Assembly: GCA_030674155.1 (NCBI GenBank)
Contig: CM060325.1
Coordinates: 17,505,370 to 17,569,369, forward strand
Direction of reading: 5' to 3'
Source of the DNA: Stramonita haemastoma
Taxonomy: Eukaryota > Mollusca > Gastropoda > Neogastropoda > Muricidae
Length of the DNA stretch: 64,000 nucleotides
Each line of letters opens with the position of its first letter. The first letter of the stretch is position 1. The notes beneath the pieces were generated by a model, which was given only the letters and a program-made list of their open reading frames with translations, made no database searches and was not told the DNA's origin. The position numbers and the translations under genes are program-made. Of the stretch, positions 1 through 11,767 are shown piece after piece.

Positions 1-45
1 TAAACCGAGATCCTGTATGCAGACACTTTTAAACCCACACGTTTA

Positions 46-200
46 AACCTGTTCTGCTTTTGGGAAGAGTTGGCCATAGTGTGCCGGTGAGGACGGATGT
101 CAAAATTTACAAAACTGCATACACATGGGGACTGGATGTAAACAAAAACGCATATAAGCTTATTCCATTATCCTCGAAATAAAGAAAGAGAGACAGAAAG
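46..200 (+). mobile_element. SINE-C copy 1, body and tail
   Basis: Reads in SINE-C sense orientation. It carries the complement of the shared body (GTGCCGGTG, TCAAAATTTACAAAACTGCATACACA), the GGGGACTGGATGTAAA tail module and the TATTCCATTATCCTCGAAATAAAG end, then degenerate GAAA/GACA simple sequence. The tail hairpin has decayed (ACGCATATAAGCTT). The 5' head is missing or lies left of the window. The assignment rests on matching about thirteen other copies in this window. Confidence 0.7.
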
Positions 201-420
201 AAAGAAATAGGGCCTACACAGAAATAGTCTGCCACAAAGACCAATTTAAATCAAAGAAGAAGGGGTGGAGATGGGTGTGTGGGGGTGTTGAAAATGGTGT
301 AGTTATCAATTCTCTACAAAAATAAAACAACTGTCAAAATAAAAATTCATTTGTTATGGCACACCAAACAGGTCAACAAATAAGTTAAAAATGACAAACA
401 TCCACTGCTCAAAATTGGAA

Positions 421-790
421 TGTGTGTGTGTGTTTTATTTATTTATTTATTTATTTATCTATTTATATCGAGGATAATGGAATAAGCTCTCATGTGCTTT
501 TTTAATCTAGTCCCCGTGTGTATGTAGTTTTGTAAATCTTGTCATCTGTTCCCACCAGCACACAATGGCCTACTCTTACGAAAAGCGGAACAGGATTTAA
601 CGTGTGCGCAAGATGTTCTCTGTGTGTTCGCACACGGAGCTTCGGTTTATAGTCTCATCTGAAGGACTTTGGGGGAGAGTGGAGTCAGCACTGATGTTAA
701 CTCCAGAGGAAAAATCCCCTCGACCGGGAATCGAACCGTGTCGTCAAATTGCAAACGCAATGTTCTGACCGCTAGGCTATCCCGTCCCTC
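421..790 (-). mobile_element. SINE-C, full-length tRNA-derived copy
   Basis: This is the most complete SINE-C. Read on the minus strand, it starts near 788 with a tRNA-like head resembling tRNA-Ala (a TGC triplet sits in the expected anticodon loop), followed by a body of about 250 bases. It ends with the module GGGGACTAG...AAAAAAGCACATGAGAGCTT, TATTCCATTATCCTCGATATAAA and an AAAT-type tail at 435-465. A GT microsatellite adjoins the tail at 421-433. It is non-coding; the 83-residue open frame across it is a shadow. Confidence 0.85.
727..779 (-). promoter_or_regulatory. RNA polymerase III A and B boxes of SINE-C
   Basis: On the minus strand, TAGCCTAGCGG (769-779) fits the tRNA A-box consensus TRGCNNAGYGG. 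GGTTCGATTCC (727-737) fits the B-box consensus GGTTCGANTCC exactly. Their spacing is normal for a tRNA-type internal promoter. Both being intact suggests a relatively young copy; whether it is transcribed cannot be seen. Confidence 0.8.
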
Positions 791-793
791 AAT

Positions 794-820
794 CGTGTGT
801 GTGTGTATGTGTGTGTGTGT

Positions 821-873
<53 letters not shown>

Positions 874-1017
874 TGTGCGTGTGTGTTCTTCAATTTAACG
901 TCTTTCCACTGAAGTCATAAGTGTTTGTGCGTGTGTGTGTGAGTGCATGCGTCTGCGTGTTTGCGTGCGTGCGTGCGTCTGTATGTGTCAGTGTGTTGTG
1001 TGTGTGTGTGTGTGTGT
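794..1017. repeat. GT/TGCG microsatellite cluster
   Basis: Two GT-rich blocks (794-890 and 930-1017) with GTGC interruptions flank a short unique piece. The first starts right at the head of the SINE-C copy. Open frames reading VCVCVC here are artefacts. Confidence 0.95.
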
Positions 1018-1204
1018 AAATTTTCTTTCAGTGATGTCAACAGACACATAATACGGGTCTAAAAATATTTTACAGATTCAGTTTCTGGTTTTCATTTTGT
1101 TTATCGTACGTGCTGACATTTCGTTGAAAGCATCACAAACAAAAATGACACATTGGCCGATTTCATAATAACAAAAAAAAATCTTGCTGTCTTTCTTGAA
1201 CAGA

Positions 1205-1207
<3 letters not shown>

Positions 1208-1271
<64 letters not shown>

Positions 1272-1465
1272 ACACACACACACATAATATATGCAGGCGC
1301 GCATGCACACACACTCACACAAAAACACACACACACCACCACCCCACCCACACCACAACACACACGCACACCCACACGTACCCACGCATGCCGCACACGC
1401 GCGACACACACACGTACGTACGCACGCACATAGAGAGAGAGAGAGAGAGAGAGAGGAGACGAGAC

Positions 1466-1520
<55 letters not shown>

Positions 1521-1560
1521 GAAGGGATGTAGAGAGAGACAGAGACAGAGAGAGGAGCCG
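1208..1560. repeat. Compound AG-AC-AG microsatellite
   Basis: (AG)n at 1208-1270 passes into interrupted (AC)n at 1271-1430 with ACGC, CACC and GTAC variants, then (AG)n at 1431-1550 with GACAGAGA interruptions. All six-frame peptides here (Arg-Glu, Thr-His, Ser-Leu) are simple-repeat translations. Confidence 0.95.
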
Positions 1561-1920
1561 AAAGGTGGGTTATGTATTCGTAGCTCACACATGTCAGGCA
1601 TGTTTGTGTTTTTATCGCAAGATGATAGCGAGTTTAAAGGAGTGCAACATCTCCATTTTTTTTCGCTCCCCCTCTCGCAATTTCAGCTTATCATCCGCAG
1701 AAAAATTGACACTCGGATGTTTCCCTCTTCCGTCCCGACCTGCAGTGAATAGAAGGGACCGCCTGTGTTTGCCGAGATGGTTCCTCTCCTGTTCTATTCA
1801 GCATCCTTTCTTATCCGCTGTTTCCTTTACTTCCCGCCAAAGAGATATTAAATAAAACGGAAAAATCCCTTAGGTCGACAAAAGCCTAGTTTTGTTTTGT
1901 TTACTGGTTTCTTGTTGAGC

Positions 1921-2352
<432 letters not shown>

Positions 2353-2695
2353 TTTGTTCATATCTTGTACTCCCTTTTTGATAATTACGTGTGACGAATG
2401 TTATGATTTCTATGTAAAATTTTAATTAATGATCGTAAAAAAATAAAAAAAATAAAAAAAACATGAATAACTTTGTCCACTACCACATAAAATATAATTA
2501 GAAACATGCATTTTATGATAGTGATCAGAAGATTGATAAGATATTATAAGATATTAGGGTATATATGTCCCAAAATATGTGCCTTACAGCGGATAGATTC
2601 CTCTTGTATTCCGTTCGGTTATGATTTCACTCAGAATTCAAGGCATATATTTCCTTAGAATGAAGTTTATTGATGAAATGTGCGAGAACCAGTGA
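2353..2695. other. AT-rich unique DNA
   Basis: AT-rich sequence with A-runs near 2438-2460. I see no open frame of note, no repeat-family match and no RNA gene. Confidence 0.5.
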
Positions 2696-2697
2696 AA

Positions 2698-2698
<1 letters not shown>

Positions 2699-2774
<76 letters not shown>

Positions 2775-2937
2775 TCTATATGTGTGTGTGTTTGTGTGTG
2801 TGTGCGCGTGTGTGTGTGTGTGTGTGAGTGTGGTGTGTGTGTGTGTGTGTGTGTGTGTGTGATTGAGTGTATGTTTCTGTGTATGTGTGTGTGTGAGAAT
2901 GTGTGTGTCTGTGTGTGTGAGTGTGTGTGAGTGTATG
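2699..2937. repeat. Long GT microsatellite
   Basis: (GT)n with interspersed TATG, GCGC and GAGT variants over about 240 bases. Alternating purine-pyrimidine sequence of this length can adopt left-handed DNA (established knowledge). Confidence 0.95.
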
Positions 2938-3066
2938 TAAAACATTATCCGATTGATAAAAATGTTTTGCCTATTTTTTGAAACATCTAGGATGTTTTAT
3001 GTAAAAAAAACCATAATAATAATAATTTTGATTTATTTTATTTATATTTTTATTGGTAGTATGTTT

Positions 3067-3105
3067 CCCCCCCCCTCCCCCCCCCCCCCCCCCCCCCTCC
3101 CTCAA
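3067..3105. repeat. Poly-C tract
   Basis: Nearly pure C with two T interruptions, in an AT-rich background. Similar C runs recur at 1921, 13170, 31890, 33277 and 34484. Confidence 0.9.
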
Positions 3106-3419
3106 TAAGGATATTAGTTTTTACATTTTCCCCTTTTATCCAAATGTATGATTTATATCACATGTATAATTTTTGACAGATGGTGGTGGATTGATGTTTT
3201 TTTGAGTTGTTTATTTCATTTTGTACTCTTGTTTGCTCTTTATCTATTAACGTTTCTTCTCTTCCATAATCAAAATGTTTTATTGTGACTTCAGATTTTT
3301 GTTTTCTGAACGAGTGCATTTTTTATTACCTTATCATATATAGTGTTCTTATTATTGGGTGTTGTTTGGTATTGCGTAAAGTTTATTGTTTGGTATCTTC
3401 TCAATTTGATGTATCCCTG

Positions 3420-3480
3420 AAAAGGGCGGGGACTGGATGTAAAAAAGCACACGAGTGCTTATCTATTATCCTCGAATAAC
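3420..3480 (+). mobile_element. SINE-C-type tail fragment
   Basis: Only the last ~55 bases of the family are present: GGGGACTGGATGTAAAAAAGC, the intact hairpin AAGCAC-ACGA-GTGCTT, and ATTATCCTCGAATAA. The sequence just upstream (CCCTGAAAAGGGCGG) differs from full-length SINE-C but recurs at 44755. The fragment may therefore come from another element, perhaps the partner LINE, that shares this tail. Confidence 0.65.
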
Positions 3481-3483
3481 ATA

Positions 3484-3518
3484 CTTTGCCTTGCCTTGCC
3501 TTGCCTTGCCTTGCCTTG

Positions 3519-3610
<92 letters not shown>

Positions 3611-3650
3611 TCCTTCCTTCCTTCCTGCCTTCCTTTCCTTTTTTTTTCTC
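3484..3650. repeat. TTGCC pentamer, CT and TTCC compound repeat
   Basis: About six TTGCC units, then a pure (TC)n of roughly 85 bases, then (TTCC)n and T-rich sequence. The block starts within a few bases of a SINE-C tail. Confidence 0.95.
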
Positions 3651-3889
3651 TCTTTGCCTTTTAATTTACCCCTGTCCCATCCTCCATGCAAGTACGTGCA
3701 GAAAGTGGGTAACGATGAAAATGATAGAATGATCCCTTTTAAGAGAGACAGAGTGACGACTGGTGGAAAAGAAAGGAGAAAAAAAGGTTTAGGAGTTGCA
3801 TTTCTAATTCAAAGCGCAAATCTTGATCAAATAGTTTCTAAGAAGTGTTCTTGGATATGATTGATGGGTGCGGCTATTTTTTGTAGCAT

Positions 3890-4545
3890 CAGACTCACAT
3901 TGGTTGTTGAAAAATTCCAGAAATGCAAAATATTTTCTACAATGTATGCCAGCACCTATCAGACTTAATGATTTAAAATAAAACACTTGTAAGAATGTTT
4001 ATCAGCATCTACCAGAATTATGAAATATAGAACTCAGTAATAATGATGTACGTCAACAACTAATAGATTAGATAAAACATAATTACAAATTACAGTATGT
4101 GTCAGGGTTTTATTTAACAGGTTTTAGAAATAAAAAATCTGTCTAAGAATATAATAATGTCAGCATTTAAGAGATTTGAAAAATATAAAACACTCGTCAC
4201 AATACATGTCACCAGCATCTAGATCTATATAATGTAGAAAATTCAAAACACTTATCAAAGTAGATCTCTATGTTAGCTTATAACTGATTGGGAAAATATA
4301 AAATAACCTATCACGCGCCATGCTTGATATGAGAGTTTTGCGAAATAGAAAGCAGCAGAACAGTTGACAGTTCATTAATGACTACAAAACTAAATGTAAC
4401 ATGCATTCCTCAAGACAATTGATAGTTAACCTCTTACAACAAAATTGAATTGGACAGACATTCTCCCAAACAACTGACGATTAATTTATAAAATAGAATT
4501 GAATAGGACGTACACTCTTCACGACATTTGAGTGTAAAGTAAACA
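3890..4545. repeat. Degenerate ~54-bp tandem satellite
   Basis: Similar phrases recur at about 3945, 3999, 4048, 4097, 4155, 4207, 4268, 4362, 4416, 4470 and 4525. Units carry variants of TATGTCAGCATCTA, then AGATTTATGAAATATAAAACAC, then TCACAATA. Spacing is 49-61 bases. Units in the last third share CAATTGACAGTTAA...AAAATTGAAT...CATTCTTC. Divergence is high, so this looks old. The small open frames across it are not coding. Confidence 0.6.
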
Positions 4546-4559
4546 TTCGCTCGGGGGTA

Positions 4560-4957
4560 AAAGTTTGTATATATACACAAAAGAGAAACTATGCATCCTG
4601 AAGCAAACTAAGACGAGACAAAAACAAAGAACCATCATCAAAAGAATGCTTCATGAGTATGTACTATTAAGAATATACACGTTTTTAAAACAAATGTGGC
4701 TTTGCCATGCACTATCTCATAATCCAACACACTCTTTTGAAATCAATGTCAGCGGTGCGCTCCTTTCAACTTCTTCAAGACTTCAAGGATCCAAACCTGT
4801 GCTATGTGTTTTTTCACTTTAGATAGCTTTTTTGTAATAATGAAAGCTAACCTGGCTTGAACATTCCATTAAGATGATTCTCAGTCTTGGCATGCGCAAG
4901 CCCCCACTTGGAGAAAACGTCAGAGAATGATAATGGGGAATAATCGTCAGGCTGACA
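4560..4957. other. Unassigned unique DNA
   Basis: No family match. An 85-residue open frame at 4565-4822 (+) shows no recognisable domain or splice context. Confidence 0.4.
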
Positions 4958-5040
4958 TTGATCAATGGTGATGTGAACGACAACGAAGTATCCATTATTT
5001 TAACAGCCTCAGAAAAAAAAGGAAGCAAGAAACATAAGAG
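4958..5040 (+). other. DVNDNE-encoding segment, copy 1
   Basis: About 45 bases translate in the plus frame to DVNDNEVSIILT. They match the minus strand at 22085-22165 (DVNDNEVPIILT). Several differences are at third codon positions (AAC/AAT twice, ATT/ATC), as expected of descent from coding sequence. DxNDNxP also occurs at cadherin repeat junctions, but the rest of the frame is lysine-rich and then simple repeat, so no cadherin call is made. Confidence 0.35.
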
Positions 5041-5133
5041 AGACAGAGACAGAGAGAAGTGGGGGGGACAAAAAGTGAGAAATGGTTGTGGGTGGGGGGC
5101 ACAGAAGAGAGAGAGAGAGAGAGGAGAGAGAGG

Positions 5134-5172
<39 letters not shown>
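5036..5172. repeat. AG microsatellite
   Basis: GACAGAGA-type start, a G run, then interrupted (AG)n to 5172. Confidence 0.9.
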
Positions 5173-5175
<3 letters not shown>

Positions 5176-5504
5176 GAACTGCAGCGAGGGCAGAAAGCCT
5201 CCCGCTATTAAAGATGTGATAATGTAATCGCAAGGAGATCGTTTACACAGGCAGTTTTCCCTCTCGGATATTAAAACTGAGAGAAACGGCTTGAACCTAT
5301 CATGGCAGCCGGAGGAGTAGAGATTCCTGTTGACAGAGCGGAAGTAGAGACACTTATGCCATGCGCATGCCTCGCTGCAGGGTGCTAAACCGACATCTTG
5401 ACTACGTTTGGGCCTCATGCAGGACATACGTTTCTGTCAAGTGCATACACCGCCACATCTAAGTGGCTGTAATAAGCTGAAAGCTCGGTTTCGGTTGAAA
5501 ACTT

Positions 5505-5506
<2 letters not shown>

Positions 5507-5600
<94 letters not shown>
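5507..5600. repeat. Pure CT microsatellite
   Basis: About 47 uninterrupted CT units. Purity makes it a good candidate for length polymorphism. Confidence 0.95.
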
Positions 5601-5603
<3 letters not shown>

Positions 5604-6109
5604 ACACATATAGGATTGAAAGCGTTCTACTGAAAGTTACAGAGATTGAAAAGCATGCGTTTTTTTTTTAAGAACTGCCCAGTTTAATCTGTTATGGTCA
5701 TCAAAGTTATTTCTCATCGTATGTTGAATATATGTTAAAAGAACCTACAGCACAATTGGCACTCAAGAAATTACTCTAAAAACTCTAGGAGAATCTCCAA
5801 TGGGGATACAGAGGAGGGGCTGTCGGTATAAGTAGCATCCTTACCTTCTGGAAATTTTGTGATAGGAATTCCCTCTTTTCTATCTCTCTCTAGCTTTCTG
5901 CTTGTTCGTTTTTTCCTTATGTCATCTCCCTCGTCTTTTTCTTTTGCCTTCTTAGTCCATTTTCCTGCCTTTTTTTTAGAAAGACTTAAAAGATAGCAAT
6001 TCTTTAGCAATAAATAATAACTTACTGCAGTTCTTTAAAAAATCTTCCGGGATCAGCTACATTTTCAACACATTGTCGATATGTCATGCTCCTCTTTTGT
6101 TTTTTCTCT
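5601..6109. other. Unassigned unique DNA
   Basis: No family match or recognisable gene. A 79-residue minus frame (5771-6010) is lysine-rich without a known motif. Confidence 0.4.
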
Positions 6110-6425
6110 CGTCGAACGCTCAGACAAAAACTATTGTCGTCTGTCATACGAGCGAAAATGTGTTGCGTGCCGTTTAAGCGCCTACCAAGTCAAGCCTAGC
6201 GCATCCAACTTCGGCGCGGGAGAGAATTGTAACGTTTTAGTTTTTTTTTCTAAATAAATAAATGATTAAATAAATGAATAAAAAGGAGGAGAATGGACAA
6301 AGAAGGCAAAAAATAGACAAGAAGGTGTTGACAAGATGAACAGGAACAAGACGGAAGCAAGGGAGGGATAGAAAAGACGGAATTCCTAGCACATAATTTC
6401 TAGAAGGTGGGGATGTAGTTTATAC
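6110..6425 (+). repeat. Family H copy 1
   Basis: Matches 37205-37500 in the same orientation. Shared landmarks are AACGCTCAGA, CATACGAGCGAAAATGTG/CATATGAACGAAAATGCG, GCCGTTTAAGCGCCT, TTCGGCG, GA(G/A)AATTGT, then A/G-rich sequence. The copies are clearly diverged and carry no open frame, so the element type is unknown. Confidence 0.6.
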
Positions 6426-6517
6426 TGATTAGCCTCCGGCATCCCCCATGGAGGATCTTTTAGTTTGTTGTTGTTGGGTTTTTTCGTTGCGTGTGTGGTT
6501 TTTTATTTTATAATTCT

Positions 6518-6622
6518 TTTATATCGAGGATAATGGAATAAACACTCATGTGTTTTTTCATCCAGTCCCCGGGTGAATGCAGTTTTGTCAATATTGTCAT
6601 CTGTTCCAATCTTCACACAATG
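6518..6622 (-). mobile_element. SINE-C fragment, tail half
   Basis: Carries the tail and part of the body. The hairpin reads AAACAC-ATGA-GTGTTT: relative to AAGCAC/GTGCTT, both members of one base pair have changed and pairing is kept. Confidence 0.8.
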
Positions 6623-6629
6623 GGAAGAG

Positions 6630-7840
6630 AGGGAAGGAGGAAATACGATACTTTATTAACAGAGGGTAGTAGATAAAGAACGATGACTTTTTTCATCCAG
6701 CGCTCAATAGGGGAGAAAAGTATAAAACACATAAAAGAATATCTTTGAAAACTCCCAAAACAGAAATATAGCAAGGAAAAGAGTAAGGGAACGACAAGAA
6801 AAAAAAAAACAGCAACGAACAAATAAACACCAGAGAACAAACGGTATACAGTACATAGAAGAATGACTTAGAGGAAGATGAGAAAGACGTGAAGTTGTGA
6901 GGAAGTGAAGTAGAGGAAGAGGACAGAATGAAAGATTTAAAGGGGCAAGGTTAGGTTCAGCAGGTTAAGTCTCTACCTGGTACACGATATTAGCTGAACC
7001 TTCAGAGAGGATGCAGAGAGAGATGTAGAGGACAAATGGGCTCGAGGCAATGGGTAGACACAAGTACGTTCAATTTCCCTGACTCAAGTTAAACTACTCT
7101 CATCTGAAGTCCCCTACCTATAATCCCTGCAGTAATGTTGTTTGTGTTTGTTTTTTGTTTTGTTTTTCTTTTTCCCAGAAACATATGTCACTCTTATGGC
7201 CAGAGCAAAAACAAAAAGAGTCAGATTTGAATGAAATCATTGTCTCTAGATTGTACATTCAAGAAGTAATGCATTTTTATTTTCTTCATCAAGCCCATCC
7301 ATCAGAAGCATATTCTTCAATAAAACGATAACAAAAAAGAGAGAAAAAAGAACGGAATGTAGAAAAACATAAGTATACTAGGTTACATGATCTTACCCCC
7401 GCCTTAGCCATCCCCCCGACCATAATTCCTCAAACCACATGCTAACAAATACAAATTGGGTATTCCCTTACAATAAAGAAAAGCAATCATACAGTATTAC
7501 TAGCCACGACAACAACAGCACACACAGAGCATACATACACAGACAGACAGACTGACCAACATGCACGCACCCACGCAACGCATGCACACATATACACAAA
7601 GTATGCTGTCACACATCCACCATACAAATGTCAAACATCTTATACACAATAAATTTTCTACACCTAATTCATTAATTTCAAAAAATTGTAAATTTATATT
7701 TGTCTAAGACATTCTACAAAAATCAAATTTAGAAGGATATTTAAATACAGTAAGCTTCAAAATTTGCAAACAGATCAATTTTAAAGGTCTGTGGGTTTGT
7801 TAGTACATGATGGCCCTGTAGGGAGGAATACTTTGTGCGC
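6630..7840. other. Unassigned AT-rich DNA
   Basis: About 1.2 kb with no recognised gene or family member. The plus strand is A-rich (GGAAGAAG, AAAACAAAAA). A short ACACAGACAGACAG stretch lies near 7520-7600, and an alternating GCGCGC block followed by GT repeats lies at 7838-7870. Confidence 0.5.
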
Positions 7841-8061
7841 GCCGCGCGCGCGGTGTGTGTGTGTGTGTGTTTTACACTCATTGTAGGGGCAGTGAGCAGC
7901 AAAGAGAAAGTCTAAGATAAAAAAAAACGGAGGAGAAGGAGAAAATAAAATAAAAAGAACAATGAAGAAGAGAAGAAGGAATGGAAGATCCTTCTGAATC
8001 AGTGACTCACTAGATCTAGATTGTGTACTGGAGTATGTGTGGTTTTTATTTTAGTTGGGGT

Positions 8062-8303
8062 TTTTCGGGGATAATGGAGTCCTTTTCTTTTTAAAAATCC
8101 ACTCCCCTTGTGTATGCAGTTTTGTAAATTTTGTTATCCGTTCCCACTGGCATACAATGGCCTACACTTCCGAAAAGTGGAACAGGTTTTTACGTGTCCA
8201 CAAGAGATTTTCTGCGTGCGTTCACCCACGGGAACTCAGTTTATAGTATCATCCGATGGACTTTTGGGGGAGAGTAGAATTGGCACTGATAGTAACTCAG
8301 TGT
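8062..8303 (-). mobile_element. SINE-C copy lacking the head
   Basis: Tail, body (CCGTTCCCACTGGCATACAATGGCCTAC on the plus strand) and GGGGGAGAGTAGAATTGGCACTGATAGTAACTC are present. The tRNA head seen at 727-788 is replaced by a TG microsatellite starting at about 8305. Confidence 0.85.
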
Positions 8304-8304
8304 G

Positions 8305-8412
8305 TATGGGAGTCTGTGTGTATGTGTGTGTATGTCTGTGTCTGTGTGTGTATGGTGTGTGTGTATGTGTGTGCATGTGTGTGTGCATGTGTGTGTGGGT
8401 GTGTGTGTGACA
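8305..8412. repeat. Interrupted TG microsatellite
   Basis: (TG)n with TATG, TCTG and CATG interruptions. It abuts the truncated head side of the preceding SINE. Confidence 0.9.
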
Positions 8413-8629
8413 AACACTGAGTCAGTCACAACCTACACAAGCTTGCACCCTCAAGCACACCCATGACCAATTTTTGGCTAGTACATAACAAAAAACTTAA
8501 GGCGGAAAACAAGCACTGAACGAATACATGATCTAATGTTATTGTTTAACCAAAAATCAATGAACAAAAATCTCCTACGATCCATACTGTGCCCCTCACT
8601 CCTGCCTGGCATCTCCCAAGTGCATGTAC

Positions 8630-8945
8630 CTTCGGGTGGTTGAAGTCTTTAGGTGCCTGACCCAATTCTTTTCACTTGGGCCTTTACAACCACGAACAAG
8701 GTACGGGGAAAGGTGATGGAAATTTGAAATAGCACCCATACTTGAGAACACCTCGGCTGCGTGCTCGTAAAGCACTGCTCAGCACGTGGGTTAAAGTGTA
8801 AGACTATTCCCTTCTAACTAGCCGAGAGAGACAGACATCTGTTTCCAGGCAAAGAACATTAGTGCAATGATTTTAGGGTTGGAAGGGAAGTAACTGTCAG
8901 GAAATGAAGGAGTTGCCTGTTCATTGCTGAGAGCATTTGCTTTCA
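8630..8945 (+). repeat. Family B copy 1
   Basis: Reference copy for this family. Landmarks in order: GTGCCTGACCCAATTC, GGTGATGGAAATTTGAAATAGC, CCCATACTTGAG, GTGCTCGTAAAGCAC, CACGTGGGTTAAAGTGTA, GACATCTGTTTCCAGGCA, GAACATTAGTGCA, GGAAGTAACTGTCAGG. No open frame and no convincing A/B-box pair. It may be a SINE or a non-autonomous DNA element. Confidence 0.75.
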
Positions 8946-9104
8946 GGCCCGTGTAGTTAATTGGACGCTAGTGATTGGGGTTCTTTTCCAGGTGAAAAAA
9001 AGAAGAAAAGAACAGGAAAAGAAAGTGGTCTGTTGAAATGTTTACAGCCTATCTTCTTAATCGTTTCTACAAGATCTCTCCATCTCTGGCTGGCTGGCTG
9101 TCTG

Positions 9105-9305
<201 letters not shown>

Positions 9306-9534
9306 TTCTCTCATTTTTTTTTTATCTCTGTTTCTATTACCATCTTTTTGGTCTGTGTCTTACCTGTTTACATTCAGGAAAAGAGAATATGTTGCAGTTG
9401 TGAAGGCGTGGGTGTCTGATTATGATGGTAATGATGATGATGATGGCGTTGGTGATGATAATGGAAATTACAAGAAGAAAAAATATCAATTTTTCCCATG
9501 ACATAATAAAAACATGAACACATAAAATGAAAGG

Positions 9535-9832
9535 TAAAAGGCACTGGTCTCCTATAATCTGTGTGGTCGTAGGGGAACCAGGCAACAGAAACCTCAGCTT
9601 CTCCAGGGCCAGCTTATTGAGGGCGGCGCCCATCTCCTCTCCTTCGCTGCTTTACCTTCCATGACCCTAAAGAGGCAGATACCCATTTACAGCTGGGTGA
9701 ACTGGGCCTGGGGAACTGTACTGAAGCCAAGGCGTGCAAACGGTCACCCATATACTTGGTAACCATGCTCGATGCTGCCTAACATTGGCTGGCGGAAAGC
9801 GAGTGCTCTGACCACTGAGCTGTCCTGTCCTG
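9535..9832 (-). mobile_element. SINE-A copy 1
   Basis: On the minus strand the tRNA-like A box region (ACAGCTCAGTGGTCAGAGCA), the 5S-like block (TTAGGCAGCATCGAGCATGGTTACC...), the central CACCCAGCTGTAAATGGGTA motif, GGGAGGAGATGGGCGCCGCCC-type sequence and the CTCAGCTTCTC complement all follow in order. The tail side lies at 9535. Confidence 0.85.
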
Positions 9833-10034
9833 GAACATATCATCGCACAGGAAATGCCTTGCCAGGAGTTTTCGATAGGCTTTATATGACTTACGACAAT
9901 AGCAAATGATCAAGATATAGGAAATTGCCAACAAAATAAGCCGTGTTTTTATCAATCACAACAAAACTAAACAACTGAATGATATCAAACTCCTCTCTAC
10001 TGGTAGTTTTTGCTGCTTGCCATTTTGGAGCAAA

Positions 10035-10345
10035 TGTCCACTCATGTAGCCAAAGTCTCGGAGTGTCTAACCCAATTCCTTCTGGCAATGCGTTCAGTGC
10101 ACTGAAACAGGGTCAGACGGGATGATGGAAATTTGAAATAGCACCCCGCACTTGAGGGCACCTCTACCGCATCCATGCTCGTAAGTACAGCTCTGCTGGG
10201 CACGCGTGTTGAAGTGTGGACTGTTTTCTCTGCCTAGTGCCGAGGGGAGACATCTGTTTCTAGGCACAGAACATAAGTGATGGTATTTTAGAGACTGAAG
10301 GAGTGCAACTTTCAGGCAATGTAGGGAAAGAACTTCAAGCGATGC
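10035..10345 (+). repeat. Family B copy 2
   Basis: Same orientation and landmark order as the copy at 8630: GTGTCTAACCCAATTCC, GATGGAAATTTGAAATAGCA, CACTTGAGGGCACCTCT, ATGCTCGTAAGTAC, GTTGAAGTGTGGACT, GACATCTGTTTCTAGGCA, CAGAACATAAGTG. Confidence 0.75.
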
Positions 10346-11139
10346 AGAAATTATCTATTGCTTTGCACACATACATTCGGTCATTGAGAGAACTGAGGTT
10401 TGCGAGTCTGGTGAAATGTTAAGGTTTGCATTCCTTTTTTTGTATAGTTATATGTTGGTTAAGGTGTCAAACAAAATCTTAGCATTTAGATAAAAAAGAA
10501 TAAGAACAAACTTTTGCCTTGTGGTTGAATTAGAGGGAAATGTTCTCTGAATAAAATGAGATCGCCAGAAGTTCTCACTTCTTTTAAAATTGACAATCTT
10601 TTGTATTTACCTCCTCTAAACATAATCACCCCTGTACCGGACCCTGCAGGATTTTCTTGTTGGGTTTTTAATGTTGTCGGTTTAGCTGGTTTGAGGTTTT
10701 TTTTTATACTAGTCTGTTATCTTTGCGAGGTACGTTGATATTGTTTTTATACAGTTTGCTTCATCATTAAACCATTGATGATAACTTTACCAAACTGTAA
10801 TATTTGTGCTATGAATAATATTGAATGGAGATTTTCCATGAAGTAATTTGATATTTAAATACTTGGAAAATATGGTGACAGGGAAAAGTAACACGAGTTC
10901 CGTTTCTTGTTTAAAAAAACACCAAAACTATGCCACAGAAATCCAGCATTCTAACTGAATCAGCAGCATAACTGAACTCTGTGGAATCTTGACTCTGTCT
11001 GGAACTGTCTTTGAAACCTCCTTTGTCATACAAAGAACCCCTATCACCATGTTCTCCTTGTCAACGTGTTCATCTCCCATGATAAATGCAGAAAAGAGGG
11101 CATCGGCACAATCTTGGACCTTGCCACACGCTTAATAAC
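10346..11139. other. Unassigned AT-rich DNA
   Basis: No gene or family match. A 60-residue frame at 10556-10738 has no known domain. Confidence 0.4.
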
Positions 11140-11265
11140 TGCATGGACCCCTCTCATCTAGCCCCAGCGACAAAACCATAAACCAATATTCCAGGACAAA
11201 TTATGTTAACAGCAGATGAGGCGCGCATAACGTGCATGTATAATCACTGTCAAATTTAGCACATG
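11140..11265 (+). repeat. Family G copy 1
   Basis: Shares CATGGACCCCTC, AAACCAATATT and ATAATCACTGTCAAATT with the copies at 13325 (+) and 14882 (-). Most diverged of the three. Confidence 0.6.
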
Positions 11266-11279
11266 AGGGATTCAATAAG

Positions 11280-11306
11280 TTGAGCAGAAGAGGAGAGAGA
11301 GGAGAG

Positions 11307-11341
<35 letters not shown>

Positions 11342-11345
11342 TGAG
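11280..11345. repeat. AG microsatellite
   Basis: Interrupted (AG)n of about 60 bases. Confidence 0.9.
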
Positions 11346-11613
11346 TGCTATGTTGTGTGTGCCCCCTGCACTGTCTTGATGTTGCGGGAAAAAATCTTCC
11401 AGAGAGAGGGAAGGGTCTATGTGTGTATATAGACGAGGGGTTTCATGCAGATTCGGTTAAGTCATCTGGGTATAGCAGAAAAAGAAGTTTTGGAAAAGTT
11501 TGTGGACACTGTGTCGCCTTGGATTTAGCAAAGAAAATGATGATATTGATAGAATTGGAATGTAGGAATATACAGTGTCTGGTTTATATGCCTTTTTTGA
11601 CATGTGGAATCTG

Positions 11614-11767
<154 letters not shown>

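Noticed and set aside
1184..1855. Open frames of up to 223 codons (Arg-Glu, Thr-His, Ser-Leu runs)
   Set aside because: They are translations of AG, AC and CT microsatellites. The same holds for similar frames at 2-3, 14, 31-32, 49, 53 and 62 kb.
4958..5227. Cadherin gene fragment from DVNDNE
   Set aside because: Only the junction-like motif is present. There is no calcium-binding DRE or LDRE context, and the frame runs into simple repeat.
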